Shown: positions 8,606 to 16,545 of the stretch, piece by piece
Layout of the letters: each line of letters opens with the position of its first letter
How positions within the stretch are numbered: the first letter of the stretch is position 1
DNA from: CAVQFD01 sp963724695
GTDB lineage: Bacteria; Acidobacteriota; Vicinamibacteria; Vicinamibacterales; CAVVIG01
Assembly (NCBI GenBank): GCA_963724695.1
Contig: CAVRVW010000011.1
Coordinates: 310,001 to 374,000 of the forward strand
Direction: 5' to 3'
DNA: 64,000 nucleotides
Notes under the pieces: generated by a model
Databases searched by the model: none
Told to the model about the DNA's origin: nothing
Seen by the model: only the letters and a program-made list of their open reading frames with translations
Translations under genes and position numbers: made by a program

Positions 8606-9397
8606 TCAGATTCGTCGCGCGAGGATTAGCCAGACGTCTGCGCGGTCGTCCCACGGCCGGCCCCGGTAGTCTCCGAGCACCGCTTCGATGGCGAACCCGG
8701 CTCGCTCGAGCCGTCGTGTCATCCCCTTGATCGGCAGCGTGCGGAAGGTGAGCGTGAAGGGGTGCTCGCTTCGCCGCCGGCCGCGACGAACGACGTAGCG
8801 CTGCTCGAAGATGGTGAGCTTCCTGCGTGGGTCCTGCCGGACCGACTCGATCAGCGTCAAATGCGCGCCACCAGCTGCCTTGCCGCGCATCTGAATCCGG
8901 TCGGTGTACTCGCGCCAGCCTGGAACGTCGGGCACCAGATCGACGCCAAACAGACCGCCCGTCGCAGTGATTCGGGCGACCGAGTCGAGCGTCGCCGCGA
9001 GGTCGCGCTCACGGACGAGCGATTGCAGGATGCCGTAGGGCGCCGCGACCATGTTGAACGACGCCGAGGGAAACGGCAGGGACCTGATATCGCCGCGCAC
9101 GAGCTGCAGGCGGCCGCCGGTCTTCGTCATCTGTCGGCGGCTCAGCGTGCCAGCCCGCTTGTGGGCCCGCTCCAGCATCGGCGCCGAGCGGTCGATGCCG
9201 ACGACGTGCGCGCCGGCCCGCGCGAGCGGCGCCGAAATCCGGCCGGTGCCGCAGCCGAGCTCGAGCACGGGTCCGTCAACCTTGGCAACGAGCCGCTTCC
9301 AGAACGGCACGTCGCGCCGGCCGAGCGTCTGCGCGTTCTCCCAATCGTAGAACGGCGCGTACTCGTCCCAGCCGGTCCAGCCTTCGGCCTTCGCCAT
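8606..9397 (-). CDS. Class I SAM-dependent methyltransferase
   Basis: 263 residues. N-terminal YAPFYDWENAQTLGRRDVPF is typical of small-molecule methyltransferases. SAM-binding motif I is VLELGCGTGRISAPLARAG (about residues 45-63), with the acidic motif II end VVGIDRSAPML, motif GDIRSLPFPSASFNMV, and a Rossmann core continuing to GGLFGVDLVPD. The C-terminal third (REYTDRIQMRGKAAGGAHLT...) is a beta-rich insertion-type domain. Substrate cannot be inferred; there is no pathway context. Frame intact. Monocistronic on the minus strand, convergent with the repeat-protein gene. Confidence 0.8.
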   Translation of the reverse strand: MAKAEGWTGWDEYAPFYDWENAQTLGRRDVPFWKRLVAKVDGPVLELGCGTGRISAPLARAGAHVVGIDRSAPMLERAHKRAGTLSRRQMTKTGGRLQLVRGDIRSLPFPSASFNMVAAPYGILQSLVRERDLAATLDSVARITATGGLFGVDLVPDVPGWREYTDRIQMRGKAAGGAHLTLIESVRQDPRRKLTIFEQRYVVRRGRRRSEHPFTLTFRTLPIKGMTRRLERAGFAIEAVLGDYRGRPWDDRADVWLILARRI

Positions 9398-9439
9398 CGG
9401 GCGGAGATCTTACTCTGCCCTTGGCCGCCTCCCGGCTTC

Positions 9440-9566
9440 GGCTCATGGCTCATGGCTCATGGCTTGGGGATCAGGGTTCCCGTGGCAGATTGCGAAGGGC
9501 GAAAATCTGTCTCGTCGCAGGTGCCAAGCCCTGAGCCTTGAGCCCTGAGCCCTGAGCCCTGAGCCT
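9440..9566. repeat. 7-bp array (GGCTCAT/CCTGAGC) with inverted arms
   Basis: Left arm GGCTCATGGCTCATGGCTCA (from 9441) faces right arm CCAAGCCCTGAGCCTTGAGC and CCTGAGCCCTGAGCCCTGAG (9526-9564), unit 7 bp, with about 60 bp between. The right arm begins 6 bp after the stop codon of the membrane-protein gene at 9571. It can fold into a long stem in RNA. Confidence 0.75.
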
Positions 9567-9570
9567 GTAC

Positions 9571-10281
9571 TTAGTCCGAGACCGCGATTTCGCCGGGCAG
9601 GATGGGACGTGTCCGCGGCAGCCGTCCGAGTCGCGCGAGGTTGCCGACAAAGGCGAGGATGCCGACGAAGACGACGAGCTTGAAGATGTCGGAGACGCGG
9701 CCCTCGGGCAGGAATTTCCAAAGGAACCACAGCACGGGCTGAGCCCAGCAAACGGCCCAGACCGATCCGTAGAAGTAACGGCGCTCGTGTCCCTCGCCTT
9801 TCGTGGAGGGCTTGACGCGGGGCAATTGTCCGAGAGCCCCGAGCAGCCAGATGCTGCCGGCGATCGGAAAGTACGCCGCGCGGTAGATCTCCTTCAGCCG
9901 CCACTCGCCGGTGACGATGGCGACCACGAGCCCGGCGATGTTGAGAACCGCAAAGGCGATCACCTCGCTCCACGCGAAGGTGTAGCACACGCGCCGATAC
10001 AGCGGATTGGGACGATCTTCGGTGAAGCGGATGATGTAGGGCCGCGGCTCCACGCCGGGAAGGGCCCCGCGAAGGCCGGCGATCCCCGTGCCGAGCAGCA
10101 CGAGCCCGAGCCAGATCGCCATCCGGGTGTCGAACCCGCGCTCGAAGAGATCGAAGGTCAGCGGACCGGGAGCGATGAAGAACACGAATATCCACAGCGG
10201 CCAGTGGTTGAACCGGTAGTAGAGCTTGTTCTTGTCCCGGATCTTGCGCTCGGAGGCGTACTCGACCTGAATCGCTGCCAC
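9571..10281 (-). CDS. Polytopic membrane protein, function unknown
   Basis: 236 residues. Basic soluble N-terminus (AAIQVEYASERKIRDKNKLY) followed by about six hydrophobic segments: near residues 27-44 (WPLWIFVFFIAPGPLTF), 54-70, 103-124 (VIAFAVLNIAGLVVAIV), 137-152, 173-190 (WAVCWAQPVLWFLWKFL) and 201-218 (FKLVVFVGILAFVGNLA). Short conserved-looking loops such as RFTEDRPNPLYRRVCYTFAW lie between. I do not recognise the family. The first helix plus the tyrosine-rich YYRFNHWPLW motif would be useful search handles. Single gene on the minus strand with ATG start; no enzyme motif seen. Confidence 0.65.
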   Translation of the reverse strand: MAAIQVEYASERKIRDKNKLYYRFNHWPLWIFVFFIAPGPLTFDLFERGFDTRMAIWLGLVLLGTGIAGLRGALPGVEPRPYIIRFTEDRPNPLYRRVCYTFAWSEVIAFAVLNIAGLVVAIVTGEWRLKEIYRAAYFPIAGSIWLLGALGQLPRVKPSTKGEGHERRYFYGSVWAVCWAQPVLWFLWKFLPEGRVSDIFKLVVFVGILAFVGNLARLGRLPRTRPILPGEIAVSD

Positions 10282-10319
10282 GTATGACCCTTGTTTCTAC
10301 GCGACAAGCCGCGGGTGGG

Positions 10320-10407
10320 TCAATATTCACTGGCGCCGACTCTTCCCGACGCCGTGCCCGCCTGCCCTGCCCGCCCCGCCCGCCCTGCCTGCCCTACCCG
10401 CCCGTAA
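10320..10407. repeat. 9-bp array at the end of the TrmH gene, possible truncated dispersed element
   Basis: Nonamers CCCGCCTGC, CCTGCCCGC, CCCGCCCGC, CCTGCCTGC, CCTACCCGC (10350-10394) run into the TrmH stop codon, which is itself inside the array. On the minus strand the array is followed by GGCGCCAGTGAA (10341-10330), the same sequence that follows the hairpin of the element inside the glycosyltransferase gene at 56.3 kb. The GGGGTGGGGCCCC core is absent, so this may be a reduced copy. Confidence 0.55.
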
Positions 10408-11224
10408 TCCGCGACAGCGCAATGCCCGTCGCCACCGCGAGGTTGAGCGAGTCGACGTCCGAGCGCATCGGGATCGAGACGCGATGGTCGGCCAGCGCTT
10501 CGGCAGCTTGACTCAGGCCGGGGCCTTCGGTGCCCACGAGCAGGGCGACCCGACCGGGCTTGCGCGTCGTCACGAACTCGTCGAGGGGCGTGGACGGCTG
10601 GCGTGGCGTGAGCGCCACGAGCGAGAAGCCCGCGCCGCGGAGCACACTCAGGGCCGCGGGCCAGTCGGAGACTCGCGCGAACGGCACGCGAAGCGTGGCG
10701 CCCATCGATGTGCGAATCGCCTTGCGGTAGAACGGATCGCAGCAGGTCGCGGTGAGCAGCACGGCGTCGGCGCCGAACGCCGCCGCATTGCGGAACGCCC
10801 CGCCAACGTTGTCGGCGTTGGTGACGCCCTCGAGCACGACCAGCAGCGACGCCCGTTCGACCAGCGCTTCGACCGCCGGCTCCTTCGGACGTTCGGCGAG
10901 AGCCAGGCACCCGCGGTGGAACTTGAACCCCACGATGGACTCGAACCCATCGGCTGGCGCGACGTAGACCGAGGGCTTGCGGCCAAGGATCTCGAGGCTC
11001 GAGAGGATCGCACCGAGGGCGAGCCGCGCGGCCGGGTTGACCAGCACCGATCGCACGGCGTACCGCTCGTCTTCGAGCAACCGCTGCACGACGAGCCGGC
11101 CCTCGGCGACGAACAGTCCACGGGCCCTCATGAGCTCGCCGTCCGCAAGGTCTCGGTACTCCGCGATGCGAGGGTCGCCGGGATCGGCGAGCGATACGTC
11201 TTCCACAAACGGGTACGCTACCAT
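10394..11224 (-). CDS. TrmH/SpoU-family RNA 2'-O-methyltransferase
   Basis: 276 residues from the ATG at 11224 (a GTG five codons upstream is possible but would overlap the divergent gene). N-terminal substrate-binding domain: GLFVAEGRLVVQRLLEDE. SPOUT trefoil-knot domain: VVLEGVTNADNVGGAFRNAA (motif 1), LLVGTEGPGLSQAAEALAD (motif 2) and SIPMRSDVDSLNLAVATGIA (motif 3), all characteristic of SAM-dependent ribose methylases of 23S rRNA or tRNA. The exact target nucleotide cannot be told. The last two residues and the stop lie in a 9-bp array. The start codon is only 8 bp from that of the divergent HupE gene, so the promoters of the two must overlap the coding regions. Confidence 0.88.
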   Translation of the reverse strand: MVAYPFVEDVSLADPGDPRIAEYRDLADGELMRARGLFVAEGRLVVQRLLEDERYAVRSVLVNPAARLALGAILSSLEILGRKPSVYVAPADGFESIVGFKFHRGCLALAERPKEPAVEALVERASLLVVLEGVTNADNVGGAFRNAAAFGADAVLLTATCCDPFYRKAIRTSMGATLRVPFARVSDWPAALSVLRGAGFSLVALTPRQPSTPLDEFVTTRKPGRVALLVGTEGPGLSQAAEALADHRVSIPMRSDVDSLNLAVATGIALSRITGG

Positions 11225-11232
11225 TGGCCGCC

Positions 11233-12315
11233 ATGACACGGCTGGTGCTGGCCTGCGCGGCAGTGCTCTGGCTGGCGGCGCTGCCAGCCGACGCGCATCC
11301 CATCCCCTTCAGCTACGTGGACGTCCGCCTCGAGGGCTCGGCCATCAACCTCACGCTGGTGGTGCACGACTTCGATCTGGCGCACGATCTGGGTCTGGCG
11401 ACGCCCGAGCGGCTGCTGGATCCCGCGTCGCTCGACTCGTACGCCGCAGCCATCGTCAAGCTGCTGGAGGGGCGGCTCACGGTTGAGGCCGACGGACGCG
11501 TGCTCGTCGGCCAGGCGTGGGCGGCCCCCGAGGCGATCCCCGAGCGCCAGTCGGTCCGGCTGCAGCGACGATACGACGTCGCCTCGGTCCCGGGTGCCCT
11601 GACGGTGACGGCCAGGATGTTCCCCTACGACCCGGTGCATCAGACCTTCGTCAACATCTACGAACAGGGCGAGATCAGCGCGCAGGCCATCCTGGACGGG
11701 AGCGAGACCCGGTACGAATACCTCTCAGGGACACGCCAGGGCGCCTGGGCTGCCGTGCGGAAGTTCGTGCCCTCGGGCGTCCACCACATCCTGATCGGGC
11801 CCGACCATATCCTGTTTCTCGTCGGGCTGCTGCTCGTCGGCGGCTCCATGCGGCAGCTCCTGCTGGTCGTCACGTCGTTCACCGTCGCCCACAGCATTAC
11901 CCTGTCGCTGGCGGCCCTGGGGATGCTGAACCCGCCAGCCCGGCTGGTCGAGCCCGCAATTGCCTTGAGCATCGTCTACGTTGGGGCGGATAATCTGCTG
12001 GTCAAAGATGGGCGGGACGTCCGGGCATGGATTGCCTTTGCGTTCGGGTTCATCCACGGGTTCGGGTTCGCCTACGTCCTGCGGGACATGGGCCTGCCGA
12101 CCCGGGCCCTCGGGTGGTCGCTCTTTTCGTTCAACCTCGGCGTCGAGATCGGACAGCTGTTGGTGGTGGTGCTCGTGGCGGTCGCGCTGAGGGCGCTTCG
12201 CGCGCGGAGCGAAGTGGCCGGTCAGCGTTTGGCGTTCGCCGGCTCGATCCTCGTGATCGCGGCCGGGGCGTTCTGGTTCATTCAACGCGTCTTTTTCCCC
12301 GGAGGGATGGCATGA
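11233..12315 (+). CDS. HupE/UreJ-type membrane protein
   Basis: 360 residues. Signal peptide TRLVLACAAVLWLAALPADA (cleavage probably after ADA), then a ~150-residue periplasmic domain, then a membrane domain. The membrane domain begins with PSGVHHILIGPDHILFLVGL, the His/Asp-rich first helix of the HupE/UreJ_2 family (metal transport linked to hydrogenase and urease in some members), followed by SFTVAHSITLSLAALG and GFIHGFGFAYVLRDMG, more family hallmarks, and C-terminal helices. No hydrogenase or urease genes are near. The stop overlaps the next gene as ATGA, suggesting a two-gene operon with the metallo-hydrolase. ATG 11233 is chosen over an upstream TTG because the signal peptide starts there. 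Confidence 0.8.
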   Translation: MTRLVLACAAVLWLAALPADAHPIPFSYVDVRLEGSAINLTLVVHDFDLAHDLGLATPERLLDPASLDSYAAAIVKLLEGRLTVEADGRVLVGQAWAAPEAIPERQSVRLQRRYDVASVPGALTVTARMFPYDPVHQTFVNIYEQGEISAQAILDGSETRYEYLSGTRQGAWAAVRKFVPSGVHHILIGPDHILFLVGLLLVGGSMRQLLLVVTSFTVAHSITLSLAALGMLNPPARLVEPAIALSIVYVGADNLLVKDGRDVRAWIAFAFGFIHGFGFAYVLRDMGLPTRALGWSLFSFNLGVEIGQLLVVVLVAVALRALRARSEVAGQRLAFAGSILVIAAGAFWFIQRVFFPGGMA

Positions 12316-13256
12316 AGCGAACGATGGTACTGGGTGTCCTCATCGCGGTGGGAGCCCTCTCGCTCTCGCTGACCGCGAACCAGCCGCCGCAGCAAGGCGC
12401 CCAGGGGGGCGCTGTCCGCACGGTGGAAGTGGACAAGCTCAAGGACAACCTGTTCGTCCTGCGCGGCGGCGGCGGCAACACCGCCGTGTTCGTCCAGGCG
12501 AACGGCATCACGGTGATCGACACGAAGAACCCGGGCTGGGGCGGGACGATCCTGGCGGCGATCAAGGAGATATCGCCCAAGCCGGTCACGACGATCATCA
12601 ACACGCACACGCACGGCGACCACGTCAGCGGCAACGTGGAGTTCCCGGCCACGGTCGACGTCGTGACGCACGCCAACACGAAGACCAACATGGAGAAGAT
12701 GGCGCCGGTTGCGGGGCTCGGGCAGCCGGGCGCGCCGCCGCCGCCGAACATCTTCACGCAGAACATGGGCGTGGGCCTGCCGAAGCGGACCTTCACCGAT
12801 CGGATGACTCTCGGCAGCGGGGCCGACCAGATCGACCTGCACTACTTCGGCCGGGGCCACACGAACGGCGACGCCTGGGTGGTCTTCCCCGCCCTGCGGA
12901 TCGTCCACGCCGGCGACATCTTCTCCGGCAAGAACATCCCGCTGCTCGACACGAACAACGGGGGCACCGGCGTCGAGATCGCCGACACGCTGATGAAAGC
13001 GTACACGGCGCTCAACAAGAGCGTGGACACGATCATCACCGGTCACAGCACGCAGATGACGCCCAACGATCTGCGGGAGTACTCCGAGTTCAACCGTGAC
13101 TTCCTGAACACCGTGCGCGAGGGCAAGAAGGCAGGGCGGAGCGCCGAGGACATCGCCAAGGCGTACACGATTCCGGCCAAGTACGTGGGGTATGCCGCGC
13201 CGGCTGCGCCGCGTGCGCTGTCGAACGTGCAGGGCATCTACAGCGCCATCCCATAG
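12312..13256 (+). CDS. Exported metallo-beta-lactamase-fold hydrolase
   Basis: 314 residues. Hydrophobic N-terminus (TMVLGVLIAVGALSLSL) is a signal peptide or anchor. The MBL fold is shown by the Zn motif NTHTHGDHVSGNVEFP (HxHxDH), a downstream His in FGRGHTNGDAWVVFP, Asp in IVHAGDIFSG, and GHSTQM near the C-terminus. A proline-rich loop (GQPGAPPPPNIF) lies in the middle. Acidobacterial relatives of this type are often annotated as cyclase or hydrolase-like MBL proteins; substrate unknown. Overlaps the HupE gene by 4 bp (ATGA). Confidence 0.85.
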   Translation: MKRTMVLGVLIAVGALSLSLTANQPPQQGAQGGAVRTVEVDKLKDNLFVLRGGGGNTAVFVQANGITVIDTKNPGWGGTILAAIKEISPKPVTTIINTHTHGDHVSGNVEFPATVDVVTHANTKTNMEKMAPVAGLGQPGAPPPPNIFTQNMGVGLPKRTFTDRMTLGSGADQIDLHYFGRGHTNGDAWVVFPALRIVHAGDIFSGKNIPLLDTNNGGTGVEIADTLMKAYTALNKSVDTIITGHSTQMTPNDLREYSEFNRDFLNTVREGKKAGRSAEDIAKAYTIPAKYVGYAAPAAPRALSNVQGIYSAIP

Positions 13257-13276
13257 TCGACGCGTCAGGAGACCCG

Positions 13277-14062
13277 ATGCATCGTTCGATCGTGTACGTC
13301 GTGCTGGCCGCGATCGCCCTCATGGGGGCGTCGCGGCCGGTCAGCGCCCAACTCGCCCCGCGGTCGGCCGAAGAGTGGATCAAGACGCTCGAGTCGCCGA
13401 ACCGTGTCGCGGGGCTGAAGATCGGAGAAACACTCGAGGCCCTCAAGGTCAAGCCCGGCATGATCGTCGCCGACATCGGCGCCGGCAGCGGCCTCTTCAC
13501 CCTGCCGCTGGCGCGTGCGCTGCGGCCGGGCGGGACCGTGCTTGCGGTCGAAGTGGACGAACAACTGCTGCGCCACATCACCGACGCCGCCGAGGAACAG
13601 GGCATCATCAACGTCAAACCCGTCTACGCCGAGTACAACGACCCGCTCCTCTCGGAGCCCGTCGACCTGGCGCTCATCAACGACGTGCTGCACCACATCG
13701 AGGACCGGGCGACGTACTTGAAGAACCTGGCGAAATACATGAAGCCGGGCGGACGCGTGGCGCTCATCGACTTCATCCCGGAAAAGGGCGGACACCGCGG
13801 TCAGCCGGAGCTGCAGATCAGCAGGGAGCAGGCGACTTCGCTGATGGCGCAGGCCGGCCTCTCGCCGGTCGAGGACATCCCGCTGTTCGAGGACAAGTAC
13901 TTCGTCGTTTCGCGAAGAAATAAGCGCCGAACTGTCAACATGTCTAACTGGCGCCGGGGCCCACCCCCGGCGCGAACTAACGCTGACACCTCGCCTCGGA
14001 TTCACTTTCCTCGGCTCGGCGTAGCCGCAGGCGCTCCCGCCCTACCTGCCCGACCCTCCTGA
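13277..14062 (+). CDS. Exported SAM-dependent methyltransferase with repeat-derived C-terminus
   Basis: 261 residues, AGGAGA Shine-Dalgarno 5 bp before the ATG. Signal peptide RSIVYVVLAAIALMGASRP (to about residue 24), then a class I methyltransferase core: VKPGMIVADIGAGSGLFTL (motif I), VLAVEVDEQLL, ALINDVLHHIEDR and PGGRVALIDFIPEKGG. The enzyme core appears to end at about residue 215 (DKYFVVSRR). The final ~45 residues (from NMSNWRRGPPPART) are encoded by a copy of the dispersed hairpin element. The gene then overlaps the tail of the convergent hrpB by 61 bp, also inside that element. A stop codon in another frame at 13921 suggests the natural end was near there. Confidence 0.78.
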   Translation: MHRSIVYVVLAAIALMGASRPVSAQLAPRSAEEWIKTLESPNRVAGLKIGETLEALKVKPGMIVADIGAGSGLFTLPLARALRPGGTVLAVEVDEQLLRHITDAAEEQGIINVKPVYAEYNDPLLSEPVDLALINDVLHHIEDRATYLKNLAKYMKPGGRVALIDFIPEKGGHRGQPELQISREQATSLMAQAGLSPVEDIPLFEDKYFVVSRRNKRRTVNMSNWRRGPPPARTNADTSPRIHFPRLGVAAGAPALPARPS

Positions 14063-14075
14063 CCTACCCGACCTC
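13947..14075 (-). repeat. Dispersed hairpin element, copy A
   Basis: Hairpin GCGCCGGGG (13951-13959), loop CCCAC, CCCCGGCGC (13965-13973), then on the plus strand GAACTAACGCTGACACCTCG, TAGCCGCAGGCGCTCCCG (14027-14042) and a 9-bp array (CCCGACCCTCCTGACC...). It aligns over most of its length with the reverse complement of 56150-56335 inside a glycosyltransferase gene. It forms the C-termini of both convergent genes here. Orientation given as minus because the hairpin is then at the 3' end, as in the other copies. Confidence 0.8.
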
Positions 14076-16425
14076 GCTGGTGGGCCTGCGCCGTCCACGG
14101 ATCCTCGGGCCACGGGTGTTTCGGATATCGCCCGCGGAGCTCCTTGCGCACTTCGGGATAGGTGCGCGCCCAGAAGCTCTTGAGGTCGCGTGTCAGCTGC
14201 ACGGGCCGCCCGTTCGGCGCGAGGAGTGCCAGCAGCACGGGTTCGTGCCTGGGCCCGAGCCGCGGCGTCTCGCCAAGACCGAACAGCTCCTGGAGCTTGA
14301 CATCGGCCCTGACGGTGCCGTCCTCGAGATAGTCCAGACGAACCGCGCGGCCGCTTGGGACCGCGAGGGTTTCCGGGGCATCGCGGTCCAGCGCGTGCCG
14401 CACTTGCGGCTCGAGCGATCCCGCGAGACGCACGTCCGCAAGGGACCGGGCACGGAGCGCCGCTTCGCGCACGGCGCGCTCGACATCCAGCGGCCGACCC
14501 GCAAATCGTGCCCGTCTCAGCAGGCGCTCGTCGTCTTCTGTGGGCGTCCAGGCAGCGGCAAGGAGCGATGCCGCGACCTCCCGGTCCGGCGGCACGACGG
14601 TCTCGGTCAGAACCAGTGCGTCGTACCGGTCGACCTCGAACGCCCTGACGGTCCCGGTGGCCTCGTCGAGCCGGTGGACGACTTCGGTCGCGTTCGGCGC
14701 GAGCCACTCGGGCTCGATGCGGCTGGCGACGCGGATCCGGGCCAGCTCGCCGCCCCTGCGGTGTTGGTCACCTTGAAGGTCGACGCCGACGAGATACTCG
14801 CCGTCGCGGACGCCGCTGTCCGGCGCCATCGTCGCACCAGCGCCGGACGAAAGCTTCACACGGTCAGACCCCGGCGCTCGTCTTTGGGCCACGCGGTCCG
14901 GATAGCCGGCCAGAATCGCACGCCGCAAGCCAGCCTCGACTTCGCCAACCGCGATTGGCGCCGACCGATCCCGGGCGTCTACGACATTCGCGGACAGGTC
15001 CTCGATCTCGCGCGCCACGCGCTGCACGTGTGCCGGCATCGCCGCCCATTGATCGAGTGACACGAGCAGATCGCACGAGGTCGACGACGCCGCGCCGCTC
15101 GTGCGAGCGATGAACTGGCGCTCCGACACGAGCGCGCAGGCGCGCGCGGCCACTTGAGCGCCACCGGCGGCGATCATCATCCGCGCCAATCGCGGGTGGA
15201 GGGGCAGCCGCTGCATCCGGCGCCCGAGCTCGGTCAGGACGCCATCGCTGAGTGCTCCGAGCCGTTCGAGCAGGACAATCGCGCGTTCGATCGCGTCTCG
15301 CGTGGGAGGCTCGAACCAGTCGAACGACCGCGGATCGTCTCCCCACGCGAAGACGTCGAGCGCCACACCCGACAGGTCGATCCGGTGAATGTCTGCCTCG
15401 CGGTGGGGACGCAGCCGGTCACGCGCGTCCCACAGACGACGGACGACACCGGCCGAAGTGCGTCCCGCGCGGCCGGCTCGCTGGTCGGCGGCGTCCTGGG
15501 TGATCCGCTCGACCACGAGGCTGTCGATGCCGCGGTCGGCGTCGTATCGAGCGACTTTCTGCAGGCCGGCATCGACGACCGCCGTCACGCGCGGCACGGT
15601 GACTGACGTTTCCGCGATGTTGGTGGCGACAACGACCCGCCGGCGGCGCTGTTCGGGCCCGGACGTCGTCGGGGGCGACAGCACACGGTCCTGTTCGTCA
15701 GGCGGCAACGTGCCGTAGAGCGGAACGACCTCGACCTCTCGGGCACATCGGGCTTCAATGCTGGCCACCTCGCGCCGGATCTCGCCCGCGCCGGGCAGGA
15801 AGCACAGCACGTCACCGCTCGTGGTGCCGAGAAGGTCGACAACGGCCTCGGTCATGGTCTGCGCGGGCGCGTACGAAATGTCCAGGGCGAATGTCCGGCC
15901 CGGGATCTGCACCACCGGGCAACCGTCGAGATATGCGGCGACCGCCTCGGCGTCGAGGGTGGCCGACATGACCACAATCCGCAGGTCGGAGCGGGCGCGC
16001 CAGGCCTGCCTGGCGAGCGCGATCGCCACATCGGTATGGATGCTGCGCTCGTGAAACTCGTCGAGCACGATGGTGGTGAACGCGGAGAGGAGCGGATCGG
16101 CGAGCAGGCGCGCCGTCAGCACGCCTTCGGTGGCGACCAGGAGTCGCGTGTCGTTTCCGAAACGACGCTCGAAGCGGACCTGCCAGCCCACTTCGCGGCC
16201 GAGGGTCCAGCCCTGCTCGTCCGCGATTCGCCGCGCGATGGCCCGGGCCGCCGCGCGCCGCGGCTGCAGCAGGATCACGGCGCCTTCGCCGACGAGCGCC
16301 GATGGGATTCGTGTCGTCTTTCCCGCGCCGGCCGCAGCGGTCACGACCACCGCCCGGTGGCGACGCACGGCGTCGACGACCTGCGGGACAAAGGCGTCGA
16401 CGGGGAGCCCAGGGAATCTGGTCAT
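14002..16425 (-). CDS. hrpB: ATP-dependent helicase HrpB
   Basis: 807-residue DEAH-box RNA/DNA helicase. Motif I TAAAGAGKTTRIPSALVGEG, motif II DEFHERSIHTDVAIALARQ, motif III SATLDAEAV, motif V AETSVTVPRVTAVVDAGL, motif VI QRAGRAGRTSAGVVRRLWD; helicase-associated domains follow and the C-terminal HrpB domain has FWARTYPEVRKELRGRYPKH then PWPEDP. The biological role of HrpB is poorly known. The start ATG lies in an 8-bp repeat array containing tandem ATGACC units, so the exact start is uncertain by a few codons. After PWPEDPWTAQAHQR the last ~20 residues (with AGAPAATPS) come from element A. The same APAATPS peptide occurs in the glycosyltransferase that carries copy B. Confidence 0.92.
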   Translation of the reverse strand: MTRFPGLPVDAFVPQVVDAVRRHRAVVVTAAAGAGKTTRIPSALVGEGAVILLQPRRAAARAIARRIADEQGWTLGREVGWQVRFERRFGNDTRLLVATEGVLTARLLADPLLSAFTTIVLDEFHERSIHTDVAIALARQAWRARSDLRIVVMSATLDAEAVAAYLDGCPVVQIPGRTFALDISYAPAQTMTEAVVDLLGTTSGDVLCFLPGAGEIRREVASIEARCAREVEVVPLYGTLPPDEQDRVLSPPTTSGPEQRRRRVVVATNIAETSVTVPRVTAVVDAGLQKVARYDADRGIDSLVVERITQDAADQRAGRAGRTSAGVVRRLWDARDRLRPHREADIHRIDLSGVALDVFAWGDDPRSFDWFEPPTRDAIERAIVLLERLGALSDGVLTELGRRMQRLPLHPRLARMMIAAGGAQVAARACALVSERQFIARTSGAASSTSCDLLVSLDQWAAMPAHVQRVAREIEDLSANVVDARDRSAPIAVGEVEAGLRRAILAGYPDRVAQRRAPGSDRVKLSSGAGATMAPDSGVRDGEYLVGVDLQGDQHRRGGELARIRVASRIEPEWLAPNATEVVHRLDEATGTVRAFEVDRYDALVLTETVVPPDREVAASLLAAAWTPTEDDERLLRRARFAGRPLDVERAVREAALRARSLADVRLAGSLEPQVRHALDRDAPETLAVPSGRAVRLDYLEDGTVRADVKLQELFGLGETPRLGPRHEPVLLALLAPNGRPVQLTRDLKSFWARTYPEVRKELRGRYPKHPWPEDPWTAQAHQRGRVGQEGRAGRAGAPAATPSRGK

Positions 16426-16545
16426 CTGGTCATGGTCATTTGGTCATTTGGTCATTTCGCCACTGATGACCCGGGGCCTCCTTATCACATGACCATTTGA
16501 CCACATTGACCACATGACCAAATAGCCAGATGACCAAATGACTAG
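16425..16545. repeat. 8-bp array (TGGTCATT/AATGACCA) with inverted arms
   Basis: Left arm TGGTCATGGTCATTTGGTCA and further TTTGGTCATTTC; right arm ATGACCATTTGACCACATTG, ACCACATGACCAAATAGCCA, GATGACCAAATGAC. Arms are mutually complementary around a GC-rich centre near 16470. It fills the whole gap: the msrA stop codon is in the right end and the hrpB start codon in the left end. A similar unit recurs in the 23S-5S spacer at 25.6 kb. Confidence 0.8.

Noticed and set aside
11233..13256. Hydrogenase or urease accessory locus
   Set aside because: The HupE/UreJ-like protein stands with a metallo-beta-lactamase-fold protein only; no hydrogenase or urease genes are present.
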